Below are positions 9,601 through 17,700 of a stretch of 64,000 nt of DNA, piece by piece. The notes beneath the pieces were generated by a model that saw nothing but the letters and a program-made list of their open reading frames with translations, was not told the DNA's origin and did no database searches. Made by a program: the position numbers and the translations under genes. The stretch's first letter is position 1. Each line of letters opens with the position of its first letter. This stretch comes from Callipepla californica brunnescens (lineage: Eukaryota > Chordata > Aves > Galliformes > Odontophoridae): the NCBI GenBank assembly GCA_023055505.1, contig JALIRH010000045.1, positions 930,001 through 994,000 on the forward strand. The letters run 5' to 3'.

Positions 9601-12312
9601 GATGCACGAGTCACAGCCTGGGACTTTCACCTCGTGCTGATGTCTGTGAAGAGAGCAGGATGGGGGTGGGGGGGGGGGAAGGGGGTGTAGAACAAAGAAC
9701 AACCTGAGGAATGGAGGCTGCAGCAGCCAGAGGAAGGAGAACTCACGGGATTGAAGCCCTAAACACAGGTGTTAGCACAAACAGGAACAAGGAAGAGAGG
9801 TGCTGGGTTCCTACATGAAAGCGTGGCAGCCTCAGGAGTGCGACATAAAGGAACCCAAGAGAAGAACGGTGCCCGGTGGAAAACACTGCCCAGATGGGCA
9901 GGGAATGGCTCTGAGGGTCCCCAGAAGGATCTGGTGGAGGAAGAAAGAGCAAAGGCCTTTGGCAGCAGGCTCTGGAGATGCTCTCCCTGAGCAGAACCTC
10001 ATACCACGAATCTGCCGGAGAAACAAAGGGCGCAGCGGGCTCTGCTGCTGCCAGCTTCCCTCCAGCCCTGAGAGGAGAGCGATTCTCTGCTTTGTGTCAT
10101 GCCTTCACTCAGCTGGATGCTCGGCCTCTGATGAAACCTGCCTTGGAAACGGTTCCCCCTGGGAAGGGTGGGTCAGGCAGCGCTGCATGCTGCAGTTCCA
10201 GCCTCACTGCTGCTCCCAGGCCAACCACCAGCAAGCAACAACCCCACTGTCCTCCCCAGATGGGATCCAGCAGATCCGCTCAGACCCCAAGAGCTGCCTC
10301 GGCCATCCACGGCCACGGCTCCTCCGAAATCACTTTGTTAGCAGCTGTTCGGACTGTCCCACGGAAATAGGATTCCTGCCTGTCAGCAAGTGCCAACGAA
10401 ATGCTTTGAAGAGGGCACTTCACTACCTCTGCTTTTTGCCACTGATCTGCGCCAGCAAAGCAACAGCACAGGGTAACTTCAAGGCCATGGCACTGCTCTG
10501 CACAACCCTTCCTCCACCGTGTTAAAGAGCTGAGCCCATTCCCCACCGCAGTGCCAACTTCTTCACTCAGGAAAAACCTCCCAAGCCTGCAACTTGCACC
10601 ACAATAAGCAGAAGAAACTCCTGCTGAATTGGTGCTAAGCTGGGCCTCGGGATGGGGATGGACACACCACCATCACCCACTGCCTGAGCGTACTGCTGAA
10701 AAATCCTCTCCTTTCAGCTCGGGAAGCATGAGTCCCAGTGCCAGAGGGAGTTTTCCTCCCAAATTCCCTGCTCGAGCTGCTGGTGAATAGCCAGACACGC
10801 AGGGACCTCAAAGGATTAGCATATGTTTAATAATCCACTGATTAAAGAGCCCCTAAGCTGGCACAGACGAGGGCTGCTGCGTTTCCCAGCGAGCACAACG
10901 GAGCAGAAGGGGCCTGAGTCACCCACTATCCCTTGAAATCCCGTGGGCACAGCAGCGCTGACCACTCGGCAGGGAGGAGCTGCTTTCCACGGCCTGCAAA
11001 TTGCAAAACAAAGGACAGACCGGATCGATTAGACCCAGTCCCCTCCCGCTGCAGGGCTGCTCTGCCAGCAAGCTGCCGGCCAGACCCGATGTACGTCCAC
11101 CAAGCACCGCAGCACACTGCCATATGCTCCCAGTCTCACCCGACCCCAACACCTGCCACGAGCACGGGGGGAAAGCAAGCATATGTTCCCCTGTTTACCC
11201 ACGGCAGAGCGATGCCCGCTGCATTTTGCAACCTGCTGCAGCGCAGGGGAGCTCGGGGAGAAGCCTCCCTGCAGCTCTGAGTCGAGTTACAGCCACCGCA
11301 GGCCCGGCTGAGCCATCTCAGTTTTCACTTTGGGGCTTTTCGGCTTCACGGCTTGTTTCCTCCTTCCGAGCAGCAAAGCTCCCGGGTTGGAAATTCCCCT
11401 GGCTTTGATGGATTTCTCCACTTGGAACTCGGGGTGCACTGCAGAACCGGGCTCCTCCACCTGAATATCTCCCCATGCCAGAAAGCCAGCGGCCTCAATA
11501 ACCCCACTACACGTGGGGGGGGACCAACAAGGAGGCAGAAAGGAGAGCAGAACCCAACCGGGATTTCCTCTCCCCGACCCCATTCCTTCCCCCACCGTCC
11601 TCCAGCACCGCGATCCCTGCAGAAGAGGACATACAGCAGAGACGGCGATGCACACAGGGGGCCCTACAGCACCGCGTATACCCCATGGGCCTCCTGCTGG
11701 GCCCGGCAGTGCCCCGCAGCACGGCCGGGAAGGATTGGGGGTGGGGGGGGGGGGGGGTAAAGGGGGGGGGGGCCCGGGTCCAGCTGCAGACCCCCCCCCA
11801 TGGCAACGGCCACGGGGAGGAGCGTTTCTCTGTTAATAACTTTTTTTATGGGGGGGGGTATTGCAAAGTTTTTTAGTGGGGGGAGGGGGGGGGGGGGGGG
11901 GTGGAGTTGAAAAGTTTTTTATTGAGGGAAGGGACGCAAAGCGACCAGGCAGGCCGGCACAGCGCACGGCGCAGCTCCGCGCCCTCCCCCAGCGCCGCGA
12001 CCGCAGCACGGCACGGGCCCCGCGCTCAGGAAGCACCGCCGCTTCCTCCGGGCCCCAAAGGCCGAGGCCTCTCACCCCTCACCCCCATTTCGCCCCTTCC
12101 CCCCACGTTCTCCCCCTCTCAGCCGCCCCCAAGCCCGCCCTCACCTGGTACTGCGCGCCCGAAGGCCCCATCGGGCGGTACCCCGGGGCGGCCGCGGAGG
12201 CCGGAGCCGGGCTGGGGCCTCTCATCATGCCGGGCCCGGGGCCCGGAGGCGGCGGAGCGGCGGCGGCGGATGGAGGCAGAGGGCTGAGCGGGAACGCGCC
12301 GCGGGCGGCCAT
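561..12312 (-). CDS. SMARCD2: SMARCD2 (BAF60B), SWI/SNF complex subunit, complete coding region in 13 exons
   Basis: This gene encodes a 60-kDa-class accessory subunit of nuclear SWI/SNF (BAF) remodelling complexes. The family links the complex to transcription factors, and mammalian SMARCD2 is needed for granulocyte development. Coding exons run 12312-12145, 5819-5635, 4295-4253, 3785-3663, 3555-3436, 3244-3149, 2374-2273, 2102-1941, 1661-1564, 1393-1258, 1065-943, 848-747 and 614-561, all with AG/GT borders. Joined they give 503 residues and TAA. The layout is a Pro/Gly/Met-rich N-terminus (1-117), a basic KRRKMADK segment (~120-127), a helical region (~143-173), a SWIB/MDM2 domain (~280-366) and C-terminal coiled coils (412-452, 487-500). 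The [16 protein letters not shown] and CSNFLAS-like [11 protein letters not shown] blocks fit SMARCD2 better than SMARCD1 or SMARCD3. An in-frame TAA at 12367-12369 makes the ATG at 12312 the first possible in-frame start. The protein is about 28 residues shorter than the 531 I recall for human, mostly in the N-terminus and the exon 5 linker. Confidence 0.97.
747..848 (-). CDS. SMARCD2: SMARCD2 exon 12, residues 453-486
   Basis: Starts [20 protein letters not shown] and ends GRHIFAK before GTGGGT. This is the conserved PEEERRA...QPWAQEAV block of the family. Confidence 0.97.
943..1065 (-). CDS. SMARCD2: SMARCD2 exon 11, residues 412-452
   Basis: Begins [20 protein letters not shown] and ends KSQRRDLK before GTAAAA. 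The spacing fits a coiled coil. The [11 protein letters not shown] segment differs slightly from the mammalian form. Confidence 0.97.
1258..1393 (-). CDS. SMARCD2: SMARCD2 exon 10, residues 366-411
   Basis: The acceptor CCTCCCAG completes the Ser codon and leads into [20 protein letters not shown]. The exon ends [10 protein letters not shown] before GTGTGG. The [19 protein letters not shown] block favours SMARCD2 over its paralogues. Confidence 0.97.
1564..1661 (-). CDS. SMARCD2: SMARCD2 exon 9, residues 334-365, end of SWIB/MDM2 domain
   Basis: Contains [19 protein letters not shown] and ends IIINHTI plus two bases of a split Ser codon before GTAGGG. This closes the SWIB fold. Confidence 0.97.
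1941..2102 (-). CDS. SMARCD2: SMARCD2 exon 8, residues 280-333, first part of SWIB/MDM2 domain
   Basis: Starts [20 protein letters not shown], includes [16 protein letters not shown], and ends NCNRYFRQ before GTCAGT. The LWLYIK core helix of the SWIB fold is intact. Confidence 0.97.
2273..2374 (-). CDS. SMARCD2: SMARCD2 exon 7, residues 246-279
   Basis: The acceptor CTCGTAG precedes [14 protein letters not shown]. The exon ends [10 protein letters not shown] at CAG/GTAGGG, phase 0. It leads directly into the SWIB/MDM2 fold. Confidence 0.97.
2375..3148 (-). other. SMARCD2: SMARCD2 intron 6
   Basis: 774 bp of mostly unique GC-rich sequence. The stretch around 2480-2530 weakly resembles a degraded CR1 end, but I cannot support it as one. 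Confidence 0.8.
3149..3244 (-). CDS. SMARCD2: SMARCD2 exon 6, residues 214-245
   Basis: Contains [20 protein letters not shown] and ends GPDNHLVE before GTGAGG, phase 0. This block is nearly invariant across SMARCD1-3. Confidence 0.97.
3436..3555 (-). CDS. SMARCD2: SMARCD2 exon 5, residues 174-213
   Basis: Begins [13 protein letters not shown] and ends VEGKLLED before GTGAGG. Between these blocks the linker is only about a dozen residues, rich in Glu and Gly. The mammalian protein, as I recall it, has a longer Gly/Thr/Pro insert here. Confidence 0.97.
3663..3785 (-). CDS. SMARCD2: SMARCD2 exon 4, residues 133-173
   Basis: Starts [20 protein letters not shown] and ends IKKPLT before GTGCGT, phase 0 on both sides. 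The charged heptad-like spacing suggests a coiled coil. Confidence 0.97.
3786..4252 (-). other. SMARCD2: SMARCD2 intron 3
   Basis: 467 bp of unique sequence with ordinary GT-AG ends. Nothing else is seen in it. Confidence 0.85.
4253..4295 (-). CDS. SMARCD2: SMARCD2 exon 3, residues 118-132
   Basis: A 43-nt micro-exon between TTCTTGCAG and GTGAGT. It encodes the basic [14 protein letters not shown] segment, which could act as a nuclear localisation signal (inference). Confidence 0.96.
4296..5634 (-). other. SMARCD2: SMARCD2 intron 2
   Basis: Unique sequence between the donor after 5635 and the acceptor before 4295. I see no exon, repeat or RNA gene in it. A short TAAA repeat (GTAAATAAATAAAC) lies at 4320-4334. 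Confidence 0.85.
5635..5819 (-). CDS. SMARCD2: SMARCD2 exon 2, residues 57-117 plus two bases of codon 118
   Basis: The acceptor is CTCCCCAG before CGCCCC. The donor GTAAGG follows AGAGG, leaving two bases of a split Gly codon. The peptide contains [14 protein letters not shown] and [14 protein letters not shown], both characteristic of SMARCD2. Confidence 0.97.
5973..6117 (-). other. Exon-like segment in SMARCD2 intron 1 with a 22-bp internal tandem duplication
   Basis: On the minus strand a strong donor (GGGTTT/GTAAGT) ends a 145-nt segment. A weaker acceptor (GAGCACCCAG/GGGCTG) starts it. The segment contains the 22-bp unit GGTGCTGGCCAAACTGGAGG plus AT or AC twice in tandem. Discounting one copy leaves 123 nt, exactly 41 open codons in phase 0 at both ends, with strongly G/C-ending codons and peptide pieces such as [17 protein letters not shown]. 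As it stands, inclusion would shift the SMARCD2 frame. It could be an unused or alternative exon, or chance in GC-rich DNA. Confidence 0.3.
7366..7842. repeat. Minisatellite with a 113-bp higher-order unit in SMARCD2 intron 1
   Basis: Degenerate short units such as CCCCACAGAGCC and CCCAAAGAGCTCCACGG repeat throughout. The landmark AGCTCCAYGGTRCCCCAC begins at 7488, 7601 and 7714, exactly 113 bp apart each time. Stop codons are nearly absent in all frames, which produces long open frames on both strands that are not genes. Confidence 0.9.
11735..11905 (+). repeat. G-run cluster inside SMARCD2 intron 1
   Basis: Runs of 8 to 20 G occur at ~11737-11757, 11762-11772, 11850-11858 and 11878-11901. 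A repeated AAAGTTTTTTA(G/T)TG element occurs between and after the later runs. The G-rich strand is the template strand of SMARCD2. The DNA could form G-quadruplexes. Confidence 0.85.
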
Positions 12313-12480
12313 GGCGGGGCCGGGCCTGGGGGGTGGGGGGGGGGGGGCGGCCCCCGCCCGCGCTGTTTACTCGGAAGCGGCGGCGCCCGGAGCTGAGACA
12401 GCGCGCCGCGCTCCAGGCCACGCCCCCTCAGCGAAGCCACGCCCCATCGCGAAGCCACGCCCCTCATCTAGACCACGCCC
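11930..12480 (-). promoter_or_regulatory. SMARCD2: SMARCD2 CpG-island promoter and 5' UTR
   Basis: Very GC-rich, CpG-dense DNA spans the first exon and the sequence upstream. On the minus strand, GC-box/CACCC-type GGGGCGTGGC motifs lie around 12414-12430. No TATA box is evident, as is usual for CpG-island promoters. The 5' UTR holds a C run (G run on plus at 12327-12348) and an in-frame stop at 12367-12369. The exact transcription start cannot be fixed from sequence. Confidence 0.75.
12145..12312 (-). CDS. SMARCD2: SMARCD2 exon 1, residues 1-56
   Basis: The exon begins [15 protein letters not shown] and ends GPSGAQYQ at a CAG/GTGAGG donor, phase 0. It encodes a Pro, Ala and Gly-rich disordered N-terminus with the [10 protein letters not shown] block typical of SMARCD2. 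The start context GCCATGG is strong. Confidence 0.96.
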
Positions 12481-13060
12481 CTAGATTTTACTTACACCCG
12501 AGGCCCCGCCTCTCACTGATGCCACGCCCCCTCACCGTGACCACGCCCCTAGCTTTTACTCCCAATCGAGGCCCCGCCTCTCATTGATGCCACGCCCCCT
12601 CTCGTGGCCACGCCCCTTCTCGAGTCCACGCTCCTATGAGATCACGCCCAACCGAGGCCACGCCCCCACCGATGCCATGCCCCCTCTCGAGGCCACGCCC
12701 CTCATCGAGGCCACGCCCCTAGATTTTACTCGCAACCGAGGCCCCGCCTCTCACTTATGCCACGCCCCCTTCTCGAGGCCACGCCCCTTCTCGACTCCAC
12801 GTCCCTATGAGATCACGCCCAATTGAGGCCACGCCCCCTCAAGGCCACGCCCCCTCACATTTACCACGCCCCTAAATTTTACTCAGAACCGAGGCCCCGC
12901 CTCTCACGGATGCCACGCCCCCCCCCCCCCCCCCCCCCCCCGTGGCCACACCCCTTTTCGAGTCCACGCTCCTATGAGATCACTCCTAACAGAGGCCACG
13001 CCCCCATTGATGCCACGCCCCCTCCTCGAGGCTCCGCCCCCGGCGTGGCCCCGCCCCCAG
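12414..13060. repeat. Tandem array of CCACGCCC boxes immediately upstream of SMARCD2
   Basis: About 20 copies of the core CACGCCC lie in 0.65 kb, mixed with CCCCGCCTC and ATTTTACT spacers. A ~170-bp higher-order period is visible: CTATGAGATCAC recurs at 12634, 12805 and 12972. A pure C run sits at about 12918-12940. CCACGCCC and CCCCGCCC match the general KLF/Sp zinc-finger recognition sequence (established); a role in SMARCD2 expression is inference. Confidence 0.88.
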
Positions 13061-13514
13061 CGGGCGGTTTGTGTGCGAGCACGTGCTTACACGTGTGTTT
13101 TTAGTGTGCATGTGCATGTGTGTGTGCTGCACGTGTACACCTGTCTGCGTGTACGTCCCCTCGTTTACATGTGCACTCGTGTGTGCACATGTATGTTCGC
13201 ATGTTCGCATGTGTTTATCTGTGGGCTTGTATGTGCAGATGTGTGTCTGCATGGGTGTGCACACTCACATGTGTGGGTGTGTGCACGTGTGTGTGTGTGT
13301 ACATGTATCTGCACGTGTGTGTGTGTGTGTGTACATGTATCTGCACGTGTGTGTGTGTGTACATGCATGTAGGGGTATGTACACGTGTTTTGATGTGTAC
13401 TCACGTGTGTGTATGTGTACATGTGCGTGTGTACATGTGTGCACATGTTTGCGTGTGCATACAGGTGTGTGTGCACACAGAGTGCACGTGTATTTCTCTG
13501 CCTGTGCAGGCATG
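13061..13514. repeat. TG/CA-rich alternating purine-pyrimidine array
   Basis: Dense GTGTGTG, ACATGT and GCACGTGTG runs. The block ACATGTATCTGCACGTGTG occurs at about 13301 and 13332. Cys- and Val-rich open frames here come from the repeat. Alternating purine/pyrimidine sequence of this kind can adopt Z-DNA (established). Confidence 0.88.
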
Positions 13515-14558
13515 CGGAGGAGCGGGCAGTGCAGTGGGTTGGGAACTGGCTGACTGGCAGAGCACAGAGGGATGTCATTGGCAGTGCAGAGTCCGGTTGG
13601 AGGCCTGTGACCAGCGGTGTCCCCCAGGGGTCTGTGCTGGGTCTTGTTCAGCATCTCCATCAGTGACCTTGATGAGGGGATAGTGCCCACCCTCAGCAAT
13701 TTGCTGATGATCCGAAGTTGGGAGGATTGGCTGACACGCCTGAAGGCTGTGCTGCCATTCAGCGAGACCCGGACAGGATGGAGAGCTGGGCAGGAAGAAA
13801 CCAGATGAAATTTAACAGAAGCAAGTGTAGAGTTTTGCACCTAGGGAGGAATAATTGCATGCACCAGTACAGGCTGGGGGATGAGCTGCTGGAGAAGAGC
13901 TCTGCACAGAGGGACCTGGGTGTCCTGGTGGACGACAGGTTGACCATGAGCAGTGTGCCCTCATGGCCAAGAGGGCCAATGGCATTCTGGGGTGCATTAA
14001 AAAGAGCGTGGCCAGCAGGTCAAGGGAGGTGATCCTCCCCCTCTGCTCTGCCCTGGGGAGGCCTCATCTGGAGCACTGTGTGCAGTTCTGGGCTCCCCAG
14101 TATAAAAAAGACGGGGATCTCTTGGAAAGAGTGCAGTGCAGGGCCGCAGAGATGGGGAAGGGCCTGGAGGATCTCCCCTATGAAGAAAGGCGGAATGAAC
14201 TGGGTCTGTTCAGCCTTGAGAAAAGAAGACTGAGAGGGGACCTGACCCTGGTTGATAAATATCTGAGGTGCGGGGGACAAGGTGGCGAGGCCAGACTCTT
14301 TTCAGCAGTGTGTGGGGACAGGACAAGGGGGAATGGACAGAAACTGCAGCACAGGAGGTTCTGCTTTAATTCTTTAAGGTGAGGGTGACGGAGCACTGGC
14401 ACAGGCTGCCCAGGGCGGTGGTGGGGTCTCCTTCTCTGGAGGTATTCAACACCCACCTGGACGCCTACCTGTGCGACCTGGTGTAGGGAACTGCTTTGGC
14501 AGGGGGGTTGGACTCAATGGTCTCTTGAGGTCCCTTCCAACCCCTATGATTCTATGAA
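13515..14558 (+). mobile_element. CR1 non-LTR retrotransposon, 5'-truncated, ~1.04 kb
   Basis: The copy carries the end of the CR1 ORF2 reverse transcriptase: GNWLTGRAQRDV and SGVPQGSVLG, then RNQMKFNRSKCRVLHLGR and [12 protein letters not shown]. The frame shifts between these parts, so it is dead. The 3' end has TTCCAACCCCTATGATTCTA followed by TGAA, the usual CR1 tail. It interrupts the TG-rich array, which resumes after it. Confidence 0.95.
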
Positions 14559-14705
14559 CCCCACATTTGCAAGCACGTGTGTGGATGCGTGTGCAGGCGT
14601 GTGTGTGAATGTGCATAGCACGTTTCCTTGTGCTGTGTGCGTGTATTTGTGCATGTGTGCTGGCACGTGCACATGTATGTGAGTGTGCAGGTTGAGTGTG
14701 TCCGT
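14559..14705. repeat. TG-rich array, distal part after the CR1 insertion
   Basis: GTGTGTGGATGCGTGTGCAG-type sequence continues the array seen at 13061-13514. The two parts were probably one block before the CR1 insertion. Confidence 0.75.
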
Positions 14706-17700
14706 ATGTGCTCACTCTGGGGTCACAGCAGTGCCTCCCAGCACCACACTCGTGACTCCCGTTACTCCAGCACCACTTCCAGCTCCTCGTGTGATGAGCA
14801 CTGACACTTTGCTGGAGTCTCTCTTTGGATTTTTCCCTTTTCCACTCTCCCATCAGGCGCCGCATCATTAGCACAGGGTCAGAAAGCGGAGCACGCTGAT
14901 TAAAGGGCCTTCTCAGAGGAAAGATAATTATCTTTTCCCTTTCACGTGGCACAGGCTGATGCCTAATTAGTGAGATCCCCATCGGGGAGCACTGCACCAT
15001 TTGTATCCATCACTGAAACTTCTTCTCTAGATGGAAACTGGGAGCATCCACTGTGTGTTTGTCACCGAAACCTCCCGTTCTGGAGGTCAGCATGATCCCT
15101 GGAGGCAGATAAGGATTAACATTAAATTGCAAAGCCGTGCTGCTGGCCAACTCCTGCTTTTGGGGATGGGAGGGATGGTGGTGAGCTTATCACAGTCGTG
15201 CTCCTGGGGCGTGGAGGGACAGCAGGGTGGGGAAGGAAAGCAGCAGTGGGGGACAGTGTTTGCTGAGCAGTCAAGGAAAGGCCAAGATGACTGAAGGAGT
15301 CTGTAAAAGCACCCAGAGAGCAGCAAATCTGACTGGTGCAGTGCATGGAGGAGAGCTGGAACAAATGAAAGAGGACGTTTCCAGCTACAGGTTGTTTTGC
15401 TCTTCCTGTGTTGCTTTTCTCCCCCCCCTCAACTCTTGTCCCATGGAAGGGTTGGAGGTGGGGGCTGCAGGGATGTTTGCTTAGGAAGCAGAAAGCTTCG
15501 CACAAAGCTCTGGGCAGATCTCTGCTGCTCAGGTGGTGAACAGGTCACATCCATCACAAACGTGACTATAAATATGGAGAATCATCCAGTTTGTCCCAGT
15601 GGGGCAGATTCCACACCTCCCACTGTACCGGTGCGTGTGTGTGGGTGTGCAAGAAACCGAGTGTGCAATGAGGCTTTAAGTTATCAGCAGGAAACCAGGT
15701 CTTCTTTGCCTGAGCAGGGAAGGTTTCACCGTCAGCTGCGAAGAGAGTGGGTTTGTTGTCTCATTGTGCTGTCTCGGGATGGCTGTAGGCTTTCAGGAAG
15801 GCTCCAGGGCCTCCATCCCTGTGGGAAAGGTTTATGATGGCCTCAGGGTGGGTCATGCTGCCTGAAGCCTGGGGATGGTCCCCCTTGGTCCTTCCCATCC
15901 CTATGGGTTGGGGGGCAAAGGCTGGTTGGGCTGGGACACGCTTCCAGCATGCCTCAGCCAAGATGCTCTGAGAGCTCTTCAGGTGCTGAGCATCCCAAGA
16001 GCAGAGATGGCAGCCCCCGTGGCAAGGTCCCTTGGTTGGTACTCAGCATCATTTGCAACCCCATCATAAGCACTGAGCTGCTCTATGGTGCTCCGACATC
16101 ATCTGCCTTCCCAGGCACTCAGTATTTAACGAGATGAAGTCGGTCTTCCTGTGCGGCTTTCTCCCTTCATGGGACAGCACTTGCTACGGAGTGTGCTGGG
16201 GCTGCTGATCGCAGGGCAGAGCTTCCTCCTCTTCCCAAAATTACCACCGGAGAGACTTGGCAGCATCGGCCCTTCGTGTTTGGGCACAAGAGGGCACTGG
16301 AACACCGCTCTGATGGGATGGTTTGCGGCTGCAAGCGGAGCTGCTGCGGCCACGAAGTCCCTCTGCACCTTTCCCCAGCGAGCAGACGTCCAGAGGATGT
16401 CCTGCACCCTGCTGTTAAACCCCTTCCCGTTAAATCACACCACGTCAGGAGTCAGCAATTCCTCCTGCGTGAGCAGAACTGCATTCCTTGCCGCTTCCCG
16501 GGATGCTCAGCCGAGAGAGAGCAACAAAATTCCTTCTGGTCTGAGCCCAACACCTGTGAAACCAAAGAGCACCTTCACCTGCTGGGGCTGGAGCAGGTGG
16601 AAATCACCCATCTGTGCTCTGCTTAATGGGTATTAATCTAATCAATGCAGATCGTATTAGCTCTGCTGGAAACACGGGACCTTCACCAATAGCAGCGTTG
16701 GCTGCTCTGCATAAATCAGATTTACCAGCCTATAAACATCAGCGCATCCCACAGACGTATTCACCCTCATCAAAAGCATCAATTGCCACCTGAGTGTATT
16801 AGTGGAAATAAATGACAGAACTTTATCTCCCTGCCACACTGATGGGCAAAGCCACATAAAAGAGGCACTCGGAAGATGCTTTTGTGTCGATTGTTACAGA
16901 AGATGCCGTTCTGCTTCTTCAAACCGCCTTCAATTGCATCTCATTAAGGCATCGGAAGAGCTTTGATGAGTACAGGATAGAAATGCCCCTCTGCAAATCC
17001 TGGGGCACTGGTGTGAGCAGTTCTGTGCAGGAAGGGAGGGTCGAATGGGGTCAAAACAACTTCTCATGCACCTGGCAGTGGGAGGGGGGGGTGCGGGATG
17101 GGTTCTTTTACGCTGCTCCTGCAGTGAGGGATGAACAGGAAAGTGAATGATGGGAGGAGGGAAGAGTTTGTGCTATTCTGCCCCTTAAAAAGAAGGCTGG
17201 CAGGTGGCTTGAGTGCCTCCGGAGGAGCGAGGTGCTCAGGAGAGAGAGGGAAGGGGTGAGAAATGGTGCTCCAGGCAGGTAGGATGATGCATCATGTGTG
17301 CAGATCTCTTAGGGAAGAGGTGAGCTTTCCTGCAGACTCGAGGTGGTACCCGGGCTGCACGAAGGTGCTCTGCACCAGATTATCTCAGGGCACTGCCTCC
17401 CGGTGCTCACTGCTTTCCCACCCAGTGGATCCACACTGGGATGCCCTGTGTCTGTCTGTCCTCTCTGAGCTCCCAGCAGAGGTCTCCCACCCCATCCGCT
17501 TTATCTCATCTCACCCACCAGTCCAGCTGACAGCATGCTGCCTGTTCCCAGCTGGCAAGGGCTAGGATGAGCCTCCCGTTCCTCTGCACCTCTCTACCCT
17601 TTCTATGGAGGGAGGTCTTCCCCTCCTGGTCTGTCTCAGGTACGTGGCAGTCTTGTTACCATAGTAATATGCCTCACTATCTTCAGCACTCCTTGCAGAG

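Larger units (their letters stand above)
5820..12144 (-). other. SMARCD2: SMARCD2 intron 1 (6.3 kb)
   Basis: The donor is GTGAGG at the 12144 end and the acceptor CTCCCCAG at the 5820 end. The intron holds a minisatellite at 7366-7842, G-rich runs at 11735-11905, a G run near 9664-9686, an exon-like segment at 5973-6117, and a short AT-rich island at 10810-10860 with GATTAGCAT and homeodomain-like TAAT sites. The rest is GC-rich unique sequence with no recognisable mobile element. Confidence 0.85.

Noticed and set aside
12974..13840. Cys/Val- and His/Thr-rich open frames
   Set aside because: They are translations of the TG/CA array and of CR1, with no domain or splice context.
13718..14382. 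Apparent reverse transcriptase gene
   Set aside because: It is a frameshifted, 5'-truncated CR1 remnant, listed as a mobile element instead.
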